The notes: a model not told the origin generated them from the letters alone. Positions 32,726-41,457 are shown, counted from the first letter of the stretch. The stretch: DNA of 64,000 bases from Pseudomonas sp. DC1.2 (GCF_034351645.1 NZ_CP133782.1:1245001-1309000); one strand, 5' to 3'. Numbers and translations: made by a program.

Positions 32726-33322
32726 ATGTCCTGGACGCCTCCCGTTCACGTCTTGCTGTCCCCGATCACCGCCGACGACCAGTCGCAGATCGAGCAAATC
32801 CCACTCAAACCACTGTTCTACGCCGCGCAGAAAGACGCTCTGGCCCGTGCCGGTGATGATGAGGACGATCAGTTCTTCGAGCTGGCGCGGCTGGCCACCG
32901 GGTTGTCGGTCAAGGAACTCGATCAGCTGAAGCGCCCGGACTACGTGAGCATCGCGCAGTACGTGCATGAGATGTCGACTCGTCCGGCGGCGTATTTTTT
33001 ACAACAGATTGCCGAGGATGCAGCCTCCGGCCCAGTGCCGACCGACGATCCCGATCAGGTGCAATTGCTGCAACCGCTCAACGTGGCCGGCCGCAGCATG
33101 ACTTCGCTGACCCTGGAAATGCCCGTGCTGCGTGCCACCAAAGCAATGAAAAAACTGAAAACGGCCAAAGAACGTGCCGAGTTCATCACTGCCCACTGCA
33201 CAGGCCTGATGCTTCCCGATCTAGGCTCGCTGACCGTTCCTGACTGGACTCAGTTGCAGGTGCGCATCGACGATTTTTTAAACAAACCGGCGGCCTTCTT
33301 TCGGAGCGCGACATCGAAGTAA
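32726..33322 (+). CDS. Tail assembly chaperone, P2 gpE-like
   Basis: 198 residues from ATG 32726, which follows AAGGAATTTATTTC; an in-frame ATG 24 bases earlier precedes that ribosome site. Position between tube and tape measure, plus the -1 slippery heptamer near its end, identifies it as the E protein that coats the tape measure during tube growth. It is longer than P2 gpE; the N-terminal 90 residues have no motif I recognise. Confidence 0.85.
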   Translation: MSWTPPVHVLLSPITADDQSQIEQIPLKPLFYAAQKDALARAGDDEDDQFFELARLATGLSVKELDQLKRPDYVSIAQYVHEMSTRPAAYFLQQIAEDAASGPVPTDDPDQVQLLQPLNVAGRSMTSLTLEMPVLRATKAMKKLKTAKERAEFITAHCTGLMLPDLGSLTVPDWTQLQVRIDDFLNKPAAFFRSATSK

Positions 33323-33444
33323 TCCTCGATGTGGTGCCGCTCATTTACTCGGTAACTGAGGCGGAAATTCTGGAGTGGGACGCCGGCAAGGCATTGCGCC
33401 GCTACGACATTGTGATGAGTCGTCTGGGCGTTAAAAAGGAGTAG
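32726..33444 (+). CDS. Frameshifted assembly chaperone E-E' (-1 at 33280)
   Basis: Product of the -1 shift: 185 residues of E joined to 54 residues of E' (AAA 33280 onward: KQTGGLLSERDIEVILDVVP, ending MSRLGVKKE), 239 residues in all. P2 makes the same E+E' pair at a T-run slippery site just ahead of the tape measure gene. The E' frame is open back past the slippery site and has no good start of its own. Its stop lies six bases before the tape-measure start, with AGGAGG between. Confidence 0.85.
33274..33280 (+). other. -1 programmed frameshift site T TTT TTA
   Basis: The heptamer is in exact X XXY YYZ phase in the E frame (GAT TTT TTA). Slipping back one base joins E to an open frame that ends at 33444. 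Confidence 0.85.
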
Positions 33445-33450
33445 AGGAGG

Positions 33451-35568
33451 ATGGCAGATAGCAAGTATTCGCTGGCCGGTGCGCAGATCAATGCATTTGA
33501 ATTGCCGGCATCGGGAGGCTTCTCGGCAACCCTCGACTGGGCCGTCTTTATGGACCCTTTGGCGCAACTCAGCCTAGCGCTGAACACGCTCAGCGTGGAT
33601 ATCCGCCTGTTGACCGTAGGGCAGGGCAAGCTCGGTGAGGTGTTGGCATCGCTGACCACAGCGTTGTCATCTACACGTTCGTTGTCGAAGGCGAGTGCTG
33701 CTGCGCCGGCTCCTGCCGGCGAGCCGAAGTCGTTACTCAAGGCTGAGGTTGGACAGCGCGCGCCTCCGGAATATTTGAAATCGGCGATGGCGATGCAGTC
33801 AGCCATGGTTGACCTCAATCAAAAGTTGCAGTTGAAACCGAATCAACTGCAAGCGATGTTCGATGAGAACCAAAAGATAGCCGGTGAAAAACCAATCAGC
33901 CCTAGTGGCGCGACAGGTATGCAGCTGGCGCAGGTGCAATTGGCAGCTGTCAACGCAGGCCTGGTCAAAGGCGTCAAAGCGGATGACCGACCGCAAGTGC
34001 TCACCAACTTTGCCCGCGACAGTGCAGTCATGGCATCGGCGTACAAGATTGACCTCAAGGACGCCGGCGTGATCCTGGCCGGCTGGCGTACTTCGTTGGG
34101 ACTTGATCGAGAGAAAAGTCTCGATTTGGGCAATGCAGCCAACCGCTTGGGCGCCAGTGTCAATTTGAAGTCTAGCGCGGCAGACATCAGTTCGGTCGTG
34201 CTGCAAGGCGGCGAAACGGGATTGGCGACGGGCATGAAGCCCGAAGACGTGGCGGCCATCGCTGCGGCCCTGCTGAGTGCGTCTGTGGGCAAGGACGAAG
34301 CCGGCGCCTCGCTGAAAAACCTTGGTGCCACGTTGAGCAAGGGCGACAACGCCACGGCAGATCAGAGAGCGGCCTGGGCTCAGCTTGATATCGAGCCGGG
34401 CGCGCTCGCCAGCAGAATGCGCACGGACGCACCGGGGGCCATCAATGACGTGCTGGCGGCGTTGAAGCGTCAGCCGGTCGAGCGCCAGACCTTATTGCTC
34501 AAGACGCTGTTTGAGAGCGACGAGGGTGTCGGCAAATTGCTGAAAGCGCCCAATGACCTGAAAACGGCGTTTGTTGTGGCGTCCGACAAGGGCGATGGCT
34601 CGATGGCGCAGACTGCCGACGCCCGTGGCAACACCTCGCAAGCCCGTTGGAATGCGCTGGATGCGAGTGTAATCCGTCTCCAGGCAGCGATCGTCAATGC
34701 TGTGACGCCCTTTACTGACCTCGCCATGCTGAGTGCCGATCTCGTGGTCAGCGGCTTGAGTTCGGTGGTTGAAACATTCCCGAAAGTCACCGCCGCGCTG
34801 ACGGTGCTGGGCGCTGCACTGGCGAAGCCGTTTCGCGGAGCGATCTTGAGCAAACTGGCGTCGTTTGTCTCTTCCACCAGCACCGAGCTGTTGAAACCGG
34901 ACGCGGCGATTCAGGCGCCGGGTGGGACTGATCCCGGAGTGCCAGACGCGCCCGGCAAACAGAGTGGGCAAGGCGCCGGTAAGCGCGAAACACCGCGCCC
35001 TACGGTACGCAGTCGGCTGGTCAGCTCCGCGGCCAGGGCCAAGTCGTTCACCGGCAGGCTCGGGGCTCCTTTAGCATTGGCCAGCGCGGGCTACGACGGG
35101 GTGAAAGCGCTGATGGCCGGGGATTACAAAGCCGCTACGGGCGCTGTTGGATCGGGTGTCGGAGGCTTGGCCGGCGGTTATGCCGGCGCGGCCACCGGCG
35201 CGTTGATCGGCAGTTTCGTCCCGGTCGTAGGCACAGCCGTTGGTGCTTTGATTGGCGGCCTGGTCGGTTCCTACTTTGGTAGTCAGGGCGGAGAGTCGCT
35301 GGGTAAGTCGCTTTACTCCGAGGTTGACCAACTGCGCTCACCGGACCAAGTCACCAAAGACCTGACCCGCGCACAGGCGGACAACCGGCAGTTCACCTAT
35401 TCGCCATCGATCCAGGTCAGCGGAGCCGATCCGACGGACGCCGATCGATTGACGGAAAAAATCATGGCGAATCTTCGCCTGCAATTCAGCGGCGAGTTCA
35501 TGCCGTTGATGATGAACAACCCGCTCGCCGTGCGCAGTGACGCGGCCCTGACTGACGGAGGTACGTAA
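33451..35568 (+). CDS. Tail tape measure protein
   Basis: 705 residues that set the length of the tail tube. The N-terminal part is helical; glycine/alanine-rich hydrophobic segments near the C-terminus (about residues 560-620, GAVGSGVGGLAGGYAGAATG and GTAVGALIGGLVGSYFG) are typical of tape measures. A P2-type T-protein equivalent by position. Length is short for a phage tape measure, in keeping with an R-type pyocin-sized tail. The stop overlaps the gpU start (TAATG). Confidence 0.88.
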   Translation: MADSKYSLAGAQINAFELPASGGFSATLDWAVFMDPLAQLSLALNTLSVDIRLLTVGQGKLGEVLASLTTALSSTRSLSKASAAAPAPAGEPKSLLKAEVGQRAPPEYLKSAMAMQSAMVDLNQKLQLKPNQLQAMFDENQKIAGEKPISPSGATGMQLAQVQLAAVNAGLVKGVKADDRPQVLTNFARDSAVMASAYKIDLKDAGVILAGWRTSLGLDREKSLDLGNAANRLGASVNLKSSAADISSVVLQGGETGLATGMKPEDVAAIAAALLSASVGKDEAGASLKNLGATLSKGDNATADQRAAWAQLDIEPGALASRMRTDAPGAINDVLAALKRQPVERQTLLLKTLFESDEGVGKLLKAPNDLKTAFVVASDKGDGSMAQTADARGNTSQARWNALDASVIRLQAAIVNAVTPFTDLAMLSADLVVSGLSSVVETFPKVTAALTVLGAALAKPFRGAILSKLASFVSSTSTELLKPDAAIQAPGGTDPGVPDAPGKQSGQGAGKRETPRPTVRSRLVSSAARAKSFTGRLGAPLALASAGYDGVKALMAGDYKAATGAVGSGVGGLAGGYAGAATGALIGSFVPVVGTAVGALIGGLVGSYFGSQGGESLGKSLYSEVDQLRSPDQVTKDLTRAQADNRQFTYSPSIQVSGADPTDADRLTEKIMANLRLQFSGEFMPLMMNNPLAVRSDAALTDGGT

Positions 35569-35951
35569 TGCGTCAGCAAATGGTACTGGGCAGTTTCATT
35601 TTCGGCCTGTCCAGAAACTTCGCTTACAGCAGCTTGGTGCGTAAGTCGGACGGTGGCTGGAAGAGCATCGAGATCCTCACCAGCAAACCCAAATCCAGTC
35701 AGACCGGGCAAGGATTACAAGGGCTGACGATAGCGGGCAAATCGATGTACGCCATTGCGATGGATCGGCTCGATGAGCTGCGTGCCCTGCAAGCGCTGCG
35801 CATTCCGTTGCCGTTGATTGACGGCATCGGACGTAACTGGGGGATGTGGCAAATCAACAGTGTGTCGGAAACCCAAAGCAACATCATTGATGACGGCACC
35901 GCGATGGTCGTCGATTGGACAATCGAATTGATGGAGTTTGCCAATGCGTAG
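35568..35951 (+). CDS. Tail protein, P2 gpU-like
   Basis: 127-residue homologue of P2 gpU, a tail completion/hub-associated protein. MVLGSFIFGLSRNFAYSSLV and the run WGMWQINSVSETQSNI are typical. Coupled to the tape measure by a one-base overlap and to gpX by an eight-base overlap. Confidence 0.9.
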   Translation: MRQQMVLGSFIFGLSRNFAYSSLVRKSDGGWKSIEILTSKPKSSQTGQGLQGLTIAGKSMYAIAMDRLDELRALQALRIPLPLIDGIGRNWGMWQINSVSETQSNIIDDGTAMVVDWTIELMEFANA

Positions 35952-36156
35952 GGTTCGAAGTATTGCCGGTGACTCAGTGAATTTGCTGCTGTACCGCCAG
36001 CTTGAGCAGTGTGATGACGCCACCGAGGAAGCGCTTTGGCGTCTCAATCCTCAGCTTGCGGAACATGGCCCGGTATTGCCGGCGGGCGTTTGGGTGCTGC
36101 TGCCGGAAGTGGATTTGAGCCCCGTCGCACCCACACCGGTTTCGGCCTGGGATTAA
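35944..36156 (+). CDS. Tail protein X, LysM-like
   Basis: 70 residues from the ATG overlapping the gpU stop (ATGCGTAG). It matches P2 gpX: a LysM-like fold with GDSVNLLLYRQLEQ and RLNPQLAEHGPVLPAGVWVLLPEV, ending in tryptophan (SAWD). Probably binds peptidoglycan or bridges hub and tube. Confidence 0.9.
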   Translation: MRRVRSIAGDSVNLLLYRQLEQCDDATEEALWRLNPQLAEHGPVLPAGVWVLLPEVDLSPVAPTPVSAWD

Positions 36157-36165
36157 GGAGGCACC

Positions 36166-37182
36166 ATGTCACTGGGTTTCACGCCAACTGTGGAAATTTA
36201 TGGTGCGAATGCCGCGCTGATCAATGAGCGACTGATCTCCTGGCAGCACATCGACGCGGCAGGGATCGAGTCCGATCAACTGACGTTAACGATCAGTCTG
36301 GAGGGGCTTGAAGGGTTGCCCAGCCTCGGCGGAAAAATCGGCTTGCGGGTCGGCTATCTGGAGTCGGGGCTGGTGGATAAAGGCGAGTTCGTCATCACCC
36401 GGCGCACGCCGACGCTGTTCCCTCTGCGCCTGACGCTGGTGGCCATGGCGGCGCCGTTCAGTGCGGCGGATCAAACCGGGTTCAAGCAGCGCCGCTCCGT
36501 CAGTCATGGTCCAACGACCTTGGGCGCGTTGTTTCGCGAGTTAACGTCCAGGCACGGTTTTTCACCACGTGTCGCTCCTGAACTGGCACTGAAAAAAATC
36601 TCACATATCGATCAGTCCAACGAAACGGACATGGGTTTTTTGACCCGTCTGGCGTACCTGCATGACGCTGTCGCCAAGCCCATCAACGAGCTGTATGTGC
36701 TGGCTCGGCGCGGTCAGGCGAAATCACTGTCGGGCAAGGTGTTGCCGACCATCCGGCTGTCCGTGACGACCAACAATCGTCCTGGTGATCACGCCTTCAT
36801 CAGCGCCACTCTGGAAGACACGGCTCGGGCCAAATACCAGGGCTGCAAGACCCGCTGGTGGGATGCGGCGGCGGGCAAAGTTCGCATCGAGGAGAGCGGC
36901 ATAGCGCCGTTCAAGACCCTTCGCCAGCGCTACCAGAGTGCAGATGATGCGCTGGCCGCTGGTGAAGGCGAGGTCCGCAGGATGATGCGTGAAGCACTCA
37001 AAGTGAAGATCGAATGCCCTGGTCATCCCGGGTTGTCCGCCGAGGGGCTGGTGCTGCTCGACCCCACGTGGCCGGACTTCATGCGCGGTCGCTGGTCGAT
37101 CGACAAGGTCACCGCCAATGGCGACCGAGCCCAAAGCTATCGCTGCATGGTCGAGGCGACTTGCCTGGATGCCAAGGCCTGA
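36166..37182 (+). CDS. Baseplate hub protein, P2 gpD-like (late control D family)
   Basis: 338 residues of the phage late control gene D / T4 gp27 family, the hub on which the spike sits. The pattern is clear: GVNLTI-type barrels at the N-terminus (GLRVGYLESGLVDKGEFVIT), a middle ESNETDMGF-like FLTRLA segment, and the C-terminal conserved GLVLLDPTWPDFMRGRWSIDKV. AAGGAGGCACC precedes the ATG. Last gene of the core tail operon. Confidence 0.92.
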   Translation: MSLGFTPTVEIYGANAALINERLISWQHIDAAGIESDQLTLTISLEGLEGLPSLGGKIGLRVGYLESGLVDKGEFVITRRTPTLFPLRLTLVAMAAPFSAADQTGFKQRRSVSHGPTTLGALFRELTSRHGFSPRVAPELALKKISHIDQSNETDMGFLTRLAYLHDAVAKPINELYVLARRGQAKSLSGKVLPTIRLSVTTNNRPGDHAFISATLEDTARAKYQGCKTRWWDAAAGKVRIEESGIAPFKTLRQRYQSADDALAAGEGEVRRMMREALKVKIECPGHPGLSAEGLVLLDPTWPDFMRGRWSIDKVTANGDRAQSYRCMVEATCLDAKA

Positions 37183-37409
37183 CGTCAGCCGCTTCTTCGC
37201 GCGAGCCTGCTCAAGCACAACCTCTGCCTCCAACCGAGACTCCCTGTGGTAGCAGGTGTGCCCGCTTAGAGGGCGGCATCTCCCGACTTCATATCGCCTT
37301 AGCTATTACTTATGTTGCTAGCAAGAGCGTGGCGCAAAACTTGATGCTGCAACCGATCTGCAACCGTTCTAAAAATGCTGGATCTGTAGCACGACCTGCG
37401 CGCTGAACT
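37183..37409. other. Gene-free junction between gpD and the orphan fibre tip
   Basis: 227 bases with no recognisable gene. The first ~100 bases contain degenerate REP-like fragments. The frame of the downstream tip fragment is open for about 40 codons further upstream but reads through no fibre-like sequence and is interrupted by TGA at 37404-37406. This is probably a recombination scar. Confidence 0.5.
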
Positions 37410-37709
37410 GTGGTTGGCGCTTCTGGCTACATCGTTTTTCCTTCGTGGATGGGCGGATTGATAATCCAATGGATTACCGGTAGCGCGAGTCAAGCAGGTA
37501 ATGGGGGATTTGGTGATCTCAACGTGTGGCCTTTAGCGTTCCCCAACGATTTATTCCTGGCAGTGGCCACTCATGAAGGGACGGCTGCAGGAACTTTTTT
37601 GACGTTTAATAACAATGCGGCGGTGAGTCGGCTTGTGGGGATTAATGTCCGTTGTCCGGAGTGGCCAACAGGCTCCATTGCTGCAAGGATTATCGGGATA
37701 GGGTATTGA
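37410..37709 (+). pseudogene. Orphan tail-fibre C-terminal tip
   Basis: 99 residues matching the tip of the main fibre in layout: VGASGYIVFPSWMGGLIIQW here against SWGASGSIVFPTWLGGIVIQ there, then a WPLAFPN segment (main fibre WTMAFPN), and the same IIGIGY-type ending (main fibre IFAIGY). It lacks attachment, shaft and collar domains and is preceded by an in-frame stop, with only a GTG as possible start and no ribosome site. The DNA looks AT-rich for the cluster. It is a remnant or donor cassette, not a working fibre. Confidence 0.85.
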
Positions 37710-37711
37710 AT

Positions 37712-38143
37712 ATGTATTATTTTTCTCCTGGTACTTTAGGCTTTTATCATTCGGACTTGCATGGGGCCAATCGGCCTTTGGATGCTGTTGTAATTAGCGA
37801 TGATGAATACTTCGGATGGGTGACAAACGCGCCAAAAGGTACAGTCTTGTCCGTGGGCAGTGATCGACTTCCTGAGCGGACTTTACTGGTCGCGCAAACC
37901 GATGAAGATATTGCGCGCGCCTGGCGAGACAAGGCGCTGGAAATGAGTCAATGGCTGGTCAATCGTGATAACGAAGAAATGGAAATGGGTGAAGGCACGA
38001 CGCTGAGCGCTATAGAGTTCAAAGAGTTGCTTGCTTACAGGCGATTACTGCGTGATTGGCCTTCAATGGCGAGGTTTCCTGATGTTGAATCTCTTCCAGC
38101 AGAGCCAGAGTGGCTCGTAGATGCTCTTCGAAAAGATAGTTAG
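37712..38143 (+). CDS. Tail fibre assembly chaperone (copy 2, orphan cassette)
   Basis: 143 residues of the same family as 30143-30571. The C-terminal half aligns well (AWRDKALEMSQWLVNRDNEE, LSAIEFKELLAYRRLLRDWP) and the N-terminus differs, as expected if it suits a different tip. The frame is intact. The codon usage and AT-rich look of its first half suggest separate origin. It directly follows the orphan tip and precedes the endolysin. Confidence 0.88.
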   Translation: MYYFSPGTLGFYHSDLHGANRPLDAVVISDDEYFGWVTNAPKGTVLSVGSDRLPERTLLVAQTDEDIARAWRDKALEMSQWLVNRDNEEMEMGEGTTLSAIEFKELLAYRRLLRDWPSMARFPDVESLPAEPEWLVDALRKDS

Positions 38144-38180
38144 TTCCTTCCCGTCAATATTAAAGAATGGATAGATTGAA

Positions 38181-38744
38181 ATGTCCGTCACGCTCACACA
38201 ACTACTCAGCATCATGCCCAACGCCCGCTCCCAAGCGGGCGTTTTCATTTCCGTCCTCAACACCGCCATGACTCACCGCGACATCAATACCTCCAAACGC
38301 ATCGCCGCTTTTCTTGCACAAGTCGGGCATGAGTCCGGGCAGTTGCACTACGCACGTGAGTTGGGCAGCGATCAATACTTGAGCAAGTACGACACCGGCG
38401 TCCTGGCTGCCCGGCTGGGCAATACTGCGCAAGCTGATGGTGACGGCCAGAAGTACCGTGGCCGGGGCCTGATTCAGATCACCGGTCTTAACAACTATCG
38501 CCAGTGCAGCCTTGGGTTGTTCGGCGATGAGCGTTTGCTGTCTTTACCTGAACTGCTGGAGCAACCGCAATGGGCCGCCGAGTCTGCCGCTTGGTTTTGG
38601 GAACAGAACGGTCTGAACGAGTTGGCTGATCGTGACCAATTCAACAGCATCACCCGCCGAATCAATGGTGGGCTGAATGGATTGGAGGATCGGCTACAAC
38701 TTTGGGCGCGGGCGAGGGCTGTGCTATGTCAGCCTTCAGCCTGA
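38181..38744 (+). CDS. GH19 endolysin (chitinase-like lysozyme)
   Basis: 187-residue glycoside hydrolase family 19 enzyme that cuts peptidoglycan glycan strands to release the tailocin by lysis. Catalytic Glu51 lies in QVGHESG and the second acid Glu60 in YARE; KYRGRGLIQITGLNNY is the signature. No signal peptide, so it needs the holin. It overlaps the spanin gene by 19 bases. Confidence 0.93.
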   Translation: MSVTLTQLLSIMPNARSQAGVFISVLNTAMTHRDINTSKRIAAFLAQVGHESGQLHYARELGSDQYLSKYDTGVLAARLGNTAQADGDGQKYRGRGLIQITGLNNYRQCSLGLFGDERLLSLPELLEQPQWAAESAAWFWEQNGLNELADRDQFNSITRRINGGLNGLEDRLQLWARARAVLCQPSA

Positions 38745-39262
38745 TGCCGGCGTCTTACCGGTGGATCGGCTTTGTTGTGCTGCTGGCCTTGGTAGCCGGT
38801 GGTTCGGCAGCGCTGGCCTGGCACTTTCAGGAGTGGCGTTACGGCCGGCAACTGGCGGAACAGGCCAGGTCGCAGGCCGAGACGCTGAACCAGCTGACCC
38901 AATCGGCCGCGACGCAACAACAGGCCGCGCAGGACAAGCGTCTGGCGCTGGAGCAACAGCTGTCGGCCAGTGAGCAAACCCATTATCGAGCGCTTAGCGA
39001 TGCCCAACGTGATCAAGGTCGCTTGCGCGATCGTCTTGCCACTTCTGATGTGCGCCTGTCAGTTCTCCTCGACGCCAAGGACGTTGCCTCAACCTGTGCA
39101 GTGTCAACCGCCTCCGGCGCCAGCAGCGTGGATCATGGCGCCCCGCGAGCCCGACTTGACCCGGCGCATGCTCAACGAATTGTCGCCATCACCGACGCTG
39201 GAGACAGCGGATTGATTGCCTTGCAGGCTTGTCAGGCCTATATCAGAGCCATCGTTCGCTAA
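38726..39262 (+). CDS. Inner-membrane spanin Rz-like
   Basis: 178 residues from ATG 38726: an N-terminal membrane anchor (about residues 11-30, WIGFVVLLALVAGGSAALAW) and a periplasmic coiled coil rich in Gln and Ala (about 40-110). This is the layout of the inner spanin subunit, which with Rz1 fuses inner and outer membranes at lysis. The C-terminal 50 residues overlap the Rz1 frame and are probably constrained by it. The upstream in-frame ATG at 38702 lies inside the endolysin gene. Confidence 0.85.
   Translation: MSAFSLMPASYRWIGFVVLLALVAGGSAALAWHFQEWRYGRQLAEQARSQAETLNQLTQSAATQQQAAQDKRLALEQQLSASEQTHYRALSDAQRDQGRLRDRLATSDVRLSVLLDAKDVASTCAVSTASGASSVDHGAPRARLDPAHAQRIVAITDAGDSGLIALQACQAYIRAIVR
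39000..39215 (+). CDS. Outer-membrane spanin lipoprotein Rz1-like, nested in Rz
   Basis: 71-residue frame wholly inside Rz in another frame, ATG 39000. It begins MPNVIKVACAIVLPLLMCAC, a lipoprotein signal (Cys20 if the lipobox LMCAC is used), and continues with the proline-rich run PQPVQCQPPPAPAA, typical of Rz1. Nested Rz/Rz1 pairs are classic. An earlier ATG at 38970 is possible but would push the hydrophobic core inward. Confidence 0.85.
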   Translation: MPNVIKVACAIVLPLLMCACQFSSTPRTLPQPVQCQPPPAPAAWIMAPREPDLTRRMLNELSPSPTLETAD

Positions 39263-39342
39263 CATTTTGATCGGTTCTGCGCCTTGCAAGCGTCATATGC
39301 TCGTGTACGGTGGATGTCATTCAGCCCGACCAGGAGAGGACC

Positions 39343-39843
39343 GTGAAAGAAATCACTCAGCTAGCCGCTGAACTTGGCAGGCGCTTGCAGGTTCTCAATG
39401 CTCACGTCACCACTGCCGAATCCTGCACCGGCGGCGGTATCGCCGAGGCCATCACCAGGATTCCGGGAAGCTCGGCATGGTTCGAGGCCGGTTACGTGAC
39501 GTACTCCAATCGCCAGAAAACCCAGCAACTGAATGTAACGCCCGAGTTGTTCTCGACGGTGGGGGCGGTCAGTCGCGAGGTGGTCGAAGCCATGGTCCGT
39601 GGCGCGCAGGACAAAAGCCTGGCGCGGTTTGCGGTTGCAGTCAGCGGCGTAGCCGGGCCTGATGGCGGCTCGCCAAACAAACCCGTAGGCACCGTTTGGC
39701 TGGCCTGGGGGGTCGGCGAGCAGGTGTTCAGTGAGGTCCAGCACTTCCCCGGTAACCGCGATGAGGTCCGCCGACAAACGGTGAAGGCCGCGCTAGAGGG
39801 GCTGCTGCGCCATGCTGCTGGAGAAATCTCAAATCAGGGGTAG
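39343..39843 (+). CDS. pncC: Nicotinamide-nucleotide amidase (CinA C-terminal domain)
   Basis: Deamidates nicotinamide mononucleotide to nicotinate mononucleotide in pyridine-nucleotide recycling. GTG 39343 after GGAGAGGACC gives 166 residues ([12 protein letters not shown]); this is the stand-alone CinA C-terminal domain, as in other Pseudomonas, without the N-terminal pyrophosphatase. [16 protein letters not shown] and GVAGPDGG are the conserved active-site segments. Often annotated cinA. It marks the right border of the tailocin and precedes recA by 83 bases. Confidence 0.95.
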   Translation: MKEITQLAAELGRRLQVLNAHVTTAESCTGGGIAEAITRIPGSSAWFEAGYVTYSNRQKTQQLNVTPELFSTVGAVSREVVEAMVRGAQDKSLARFAVAVSGVAGPDGGSPNKPVGTVWLAWGVGEQVFSEVQHFPGNRDEVRRQTVKAALEGLLRHAAGEISNQG

Positions 39844-39870
39844 GCGATCCTGAAACGCTGTGGAATAATA

Positions 39871-39886
39871 CTGGCTACTTATACAG
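39871..39886 (+). promoter_or_regulatory. SOS box of recA
   Basis: CTGGCTACTTATACAG, a CTG-N10-CAG LexA-type site 40 bases before the recA start. Expected to make recA damage-inducible. Confidence 0.8.
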
Positions 39887-39926
39887 GTGTTGGCCGTCAG
39901 GCCTTATTGATTACGTGAGGACTTTA

Positions 39927-40979
39927 ATGGACGACAACAAGAAGAAAGCCTTGGCTGCGGCCCTGGGTCAGATCGAACGTCAATTCGGCAAGGGTGCCGT
40001 AATGCGTATGGGCGATCAGGACCGTCAGGCGATCCCGGCCATTTCCACTGGCTCTCTGGGTCTGGACATCGCACTCGGCATTGGCGGTCTGCCAAGAGGC
40101 CGTATCGTTGAAATCTACGGTCCTGAATCCTCCGGTAAAACCACCCTGACGCTGTCTGTTATCGCTCAGGCTCAAAAAGCCGGCGCGACCTGCGCATTTG
40201 TCGACGCCGAACACGCCCTCGATCCTGAGTACGCCGGCAAACTGGGTGTCAACGTAGATGACCTGCTGGTTTCCCAGCCGGACACCGGTGAGCAGGCCTT
40301 GGAAATTACCGACATGCTGGTGCGCTCCAACGCTGTTGACGTGATCATCGTCGACTCCGTAGCCGCTCTGGTGCCAAAAGCTGAAATCGAAGGCGAAATG
40401 GGTGACATGCACGTCGGCCTGCAAGCCCGTCTCATGTCCCAGGCGCTGCGTAAAATCACCGGTAACATCAAGAATGCCAACTGTTTGGTGATCTTCATCA
40501 ACCAGATCCGTATGAAAATCGGTGTAATGTTCGGCAGCCCGGAAACCACTACCGGTGGTAACGCGCTGAAGTTCTACGCCTCGGTTCGGCTGGATATCCG
40601 CCGCACGGGGGCCGTGAAAGAAGGCGATGAAGTCGTTGGTAGCGAAACCCGCGTTAAAGTCGTGAAAAACAAGGTTGCTTCGCCGTTCCGCCAAGCCGAG
40701 TTCCAGATTCTTTATGGCAAGGGCATTTACCTCAACGGCGAGATGATCGACTTGGGCGTTCTGCACGGTTTCGTTGAGAAGTCCGGTGCTTGGTACGCCT
40801 ATAACGGCACCAAAATCGGTCAGGGCAAGGCTAACTCGGCCAAGTTCCTGGCGGATAACCCGGAAATCGCCGCGACGTTGGAGAAGCAACTGCGCGATAA
40901 GCTGCTGGCTCCAGTGGCTGACGTAAAAGCATCGCCAGTCAAAGAGAATGCAGCCGACCTGGCTGACGCTGATATCTGA
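39927..40979 (+). CDS. recA: Recombinase RecA
   Basis: Strand-exchange ATPase and co-protease that triggers self-cleavage of LexA and CI-type repressors. The start at 39927 ([13 protein letters not shown]) follows GTGAGGACTTTA and gives 350 residues. Walker [10 protein letters not shown] is near residue 66-74, with the conserved core and acidic C-terminus. Preceded by an SOS box. Its product should also cleave the repressor encoded at 22888-23622, linking DNA damage to tailocin release. Confidence 0.98.
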   Translation: MDDNKKKALAAALGQIERQFGKGAVMRMGDQDRQAIPAISTGSLGLDIALGIGGLPRGRIVEIYGPESSGKTTLTLSVIAQAQKAGATCAFVDAEHALDPEYAGKLGVNVDDLLVSQPDTGEQALEITDMLVRSNAVDVIIVDSVAALVPKAEIEGEMGDMHVGLQARLMSQALRKITGNIKNANCLVIFINQIRMKIGVMFGSPETTTGGNALKFYASVRLDIRRTGAVKEGDEVVGSETRVKVVKNKVASPFRQAEFQILYGKGIYLNGEMIDLGVLHGFVEKSGAWYAYNGTKIGQGKANSAKFLADNPEIAATLEKQLRDKLLAPVADVKASPVKENAADLADADI

Positions 40980-40987
40980 TTGATTCG

Positions 40988-41455
40988 ATGACAGCCGTAC
41001 TCGATACACTTGTCGCGGTGCGACGAACCGCAATGGACCTGCTTGCGCGACGCGAGCACGGTCGAGTCGAGCTGACGCGTAAATTGCGTCAGCGCGGCGC
41101 ACTTCCTGAAATGATTGACACGGCACTCGACCGATTGACGGAAGAGGGCCTGTTGTCCGAATCCCGTTATCTCGAAAGTTTCGTTTCCTATCGTGCTCGC
41201 TCCGGCCACGGACCTTTGCGTATTCGTGAAGAGCTGAGCCAGCGCGGCCTGTTACGTACCGACATCGAACTTGCATTGCGCGAGAGCGGTATCAACTGGC
41301 AGGAACAACTGGAAGACACCTGGCGGCGCAAGTTCTCCGGGCATTTACCGATAGACGTTCGGGAGCGCGCCAAGCAAGGTCGGTTTCTGAGTTATCGGGG
41401 GTTTTCCATGGAAATGATCAGCCGCTTGTTCAGCGGTCGAGGAATGGACGATTAA
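40988..41455 (+). CDS. recX: Regulatory protein RecX
   Basis: Binds RecA filaments and inhibits their growth. The 155 residues have the expected three-helix repeats ([18 protein letters not shown] and similar; [15 protein letters not shown]). It starts eight bases after recA and is cotranscribed. Followed by an intrinsic terminator shared with the convergent gene. Confidence 0.96.
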   Translation: MTAVLDTLVAVRRTAMDLLARREHGRVELTRKLRQRGALPEMIDTALDRLTEEGLLSESRYLESFVSYRARSGHGPLRIREELSQRGLLRTDIELALRESGINWQEQLEDTWRRKFSGHLPIDVRERAKQGRFLSYRGFSMEMISRLFSGRGMDD

Positions 41456-41457
41456 AT

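Noticed and set aside
37014..37406. 130-residue frame covering the end of gpD and the following gap
   Set aside because: Different frame from gpD, no family resemblance; it ends just before the orphan fibre tip in the tip's frame, but the sequence is not fibre-like.
22888..39262. Complete prophage
   Set aside because: No integrase, replication, capsid, portal or terminase genes and no att-like duplicated ends were seen; the content fits a tailocin.
39924..41276. 450-residue minus-strand frame across recA-recX
   Set aside because: Antisense shadow of recA and recX.
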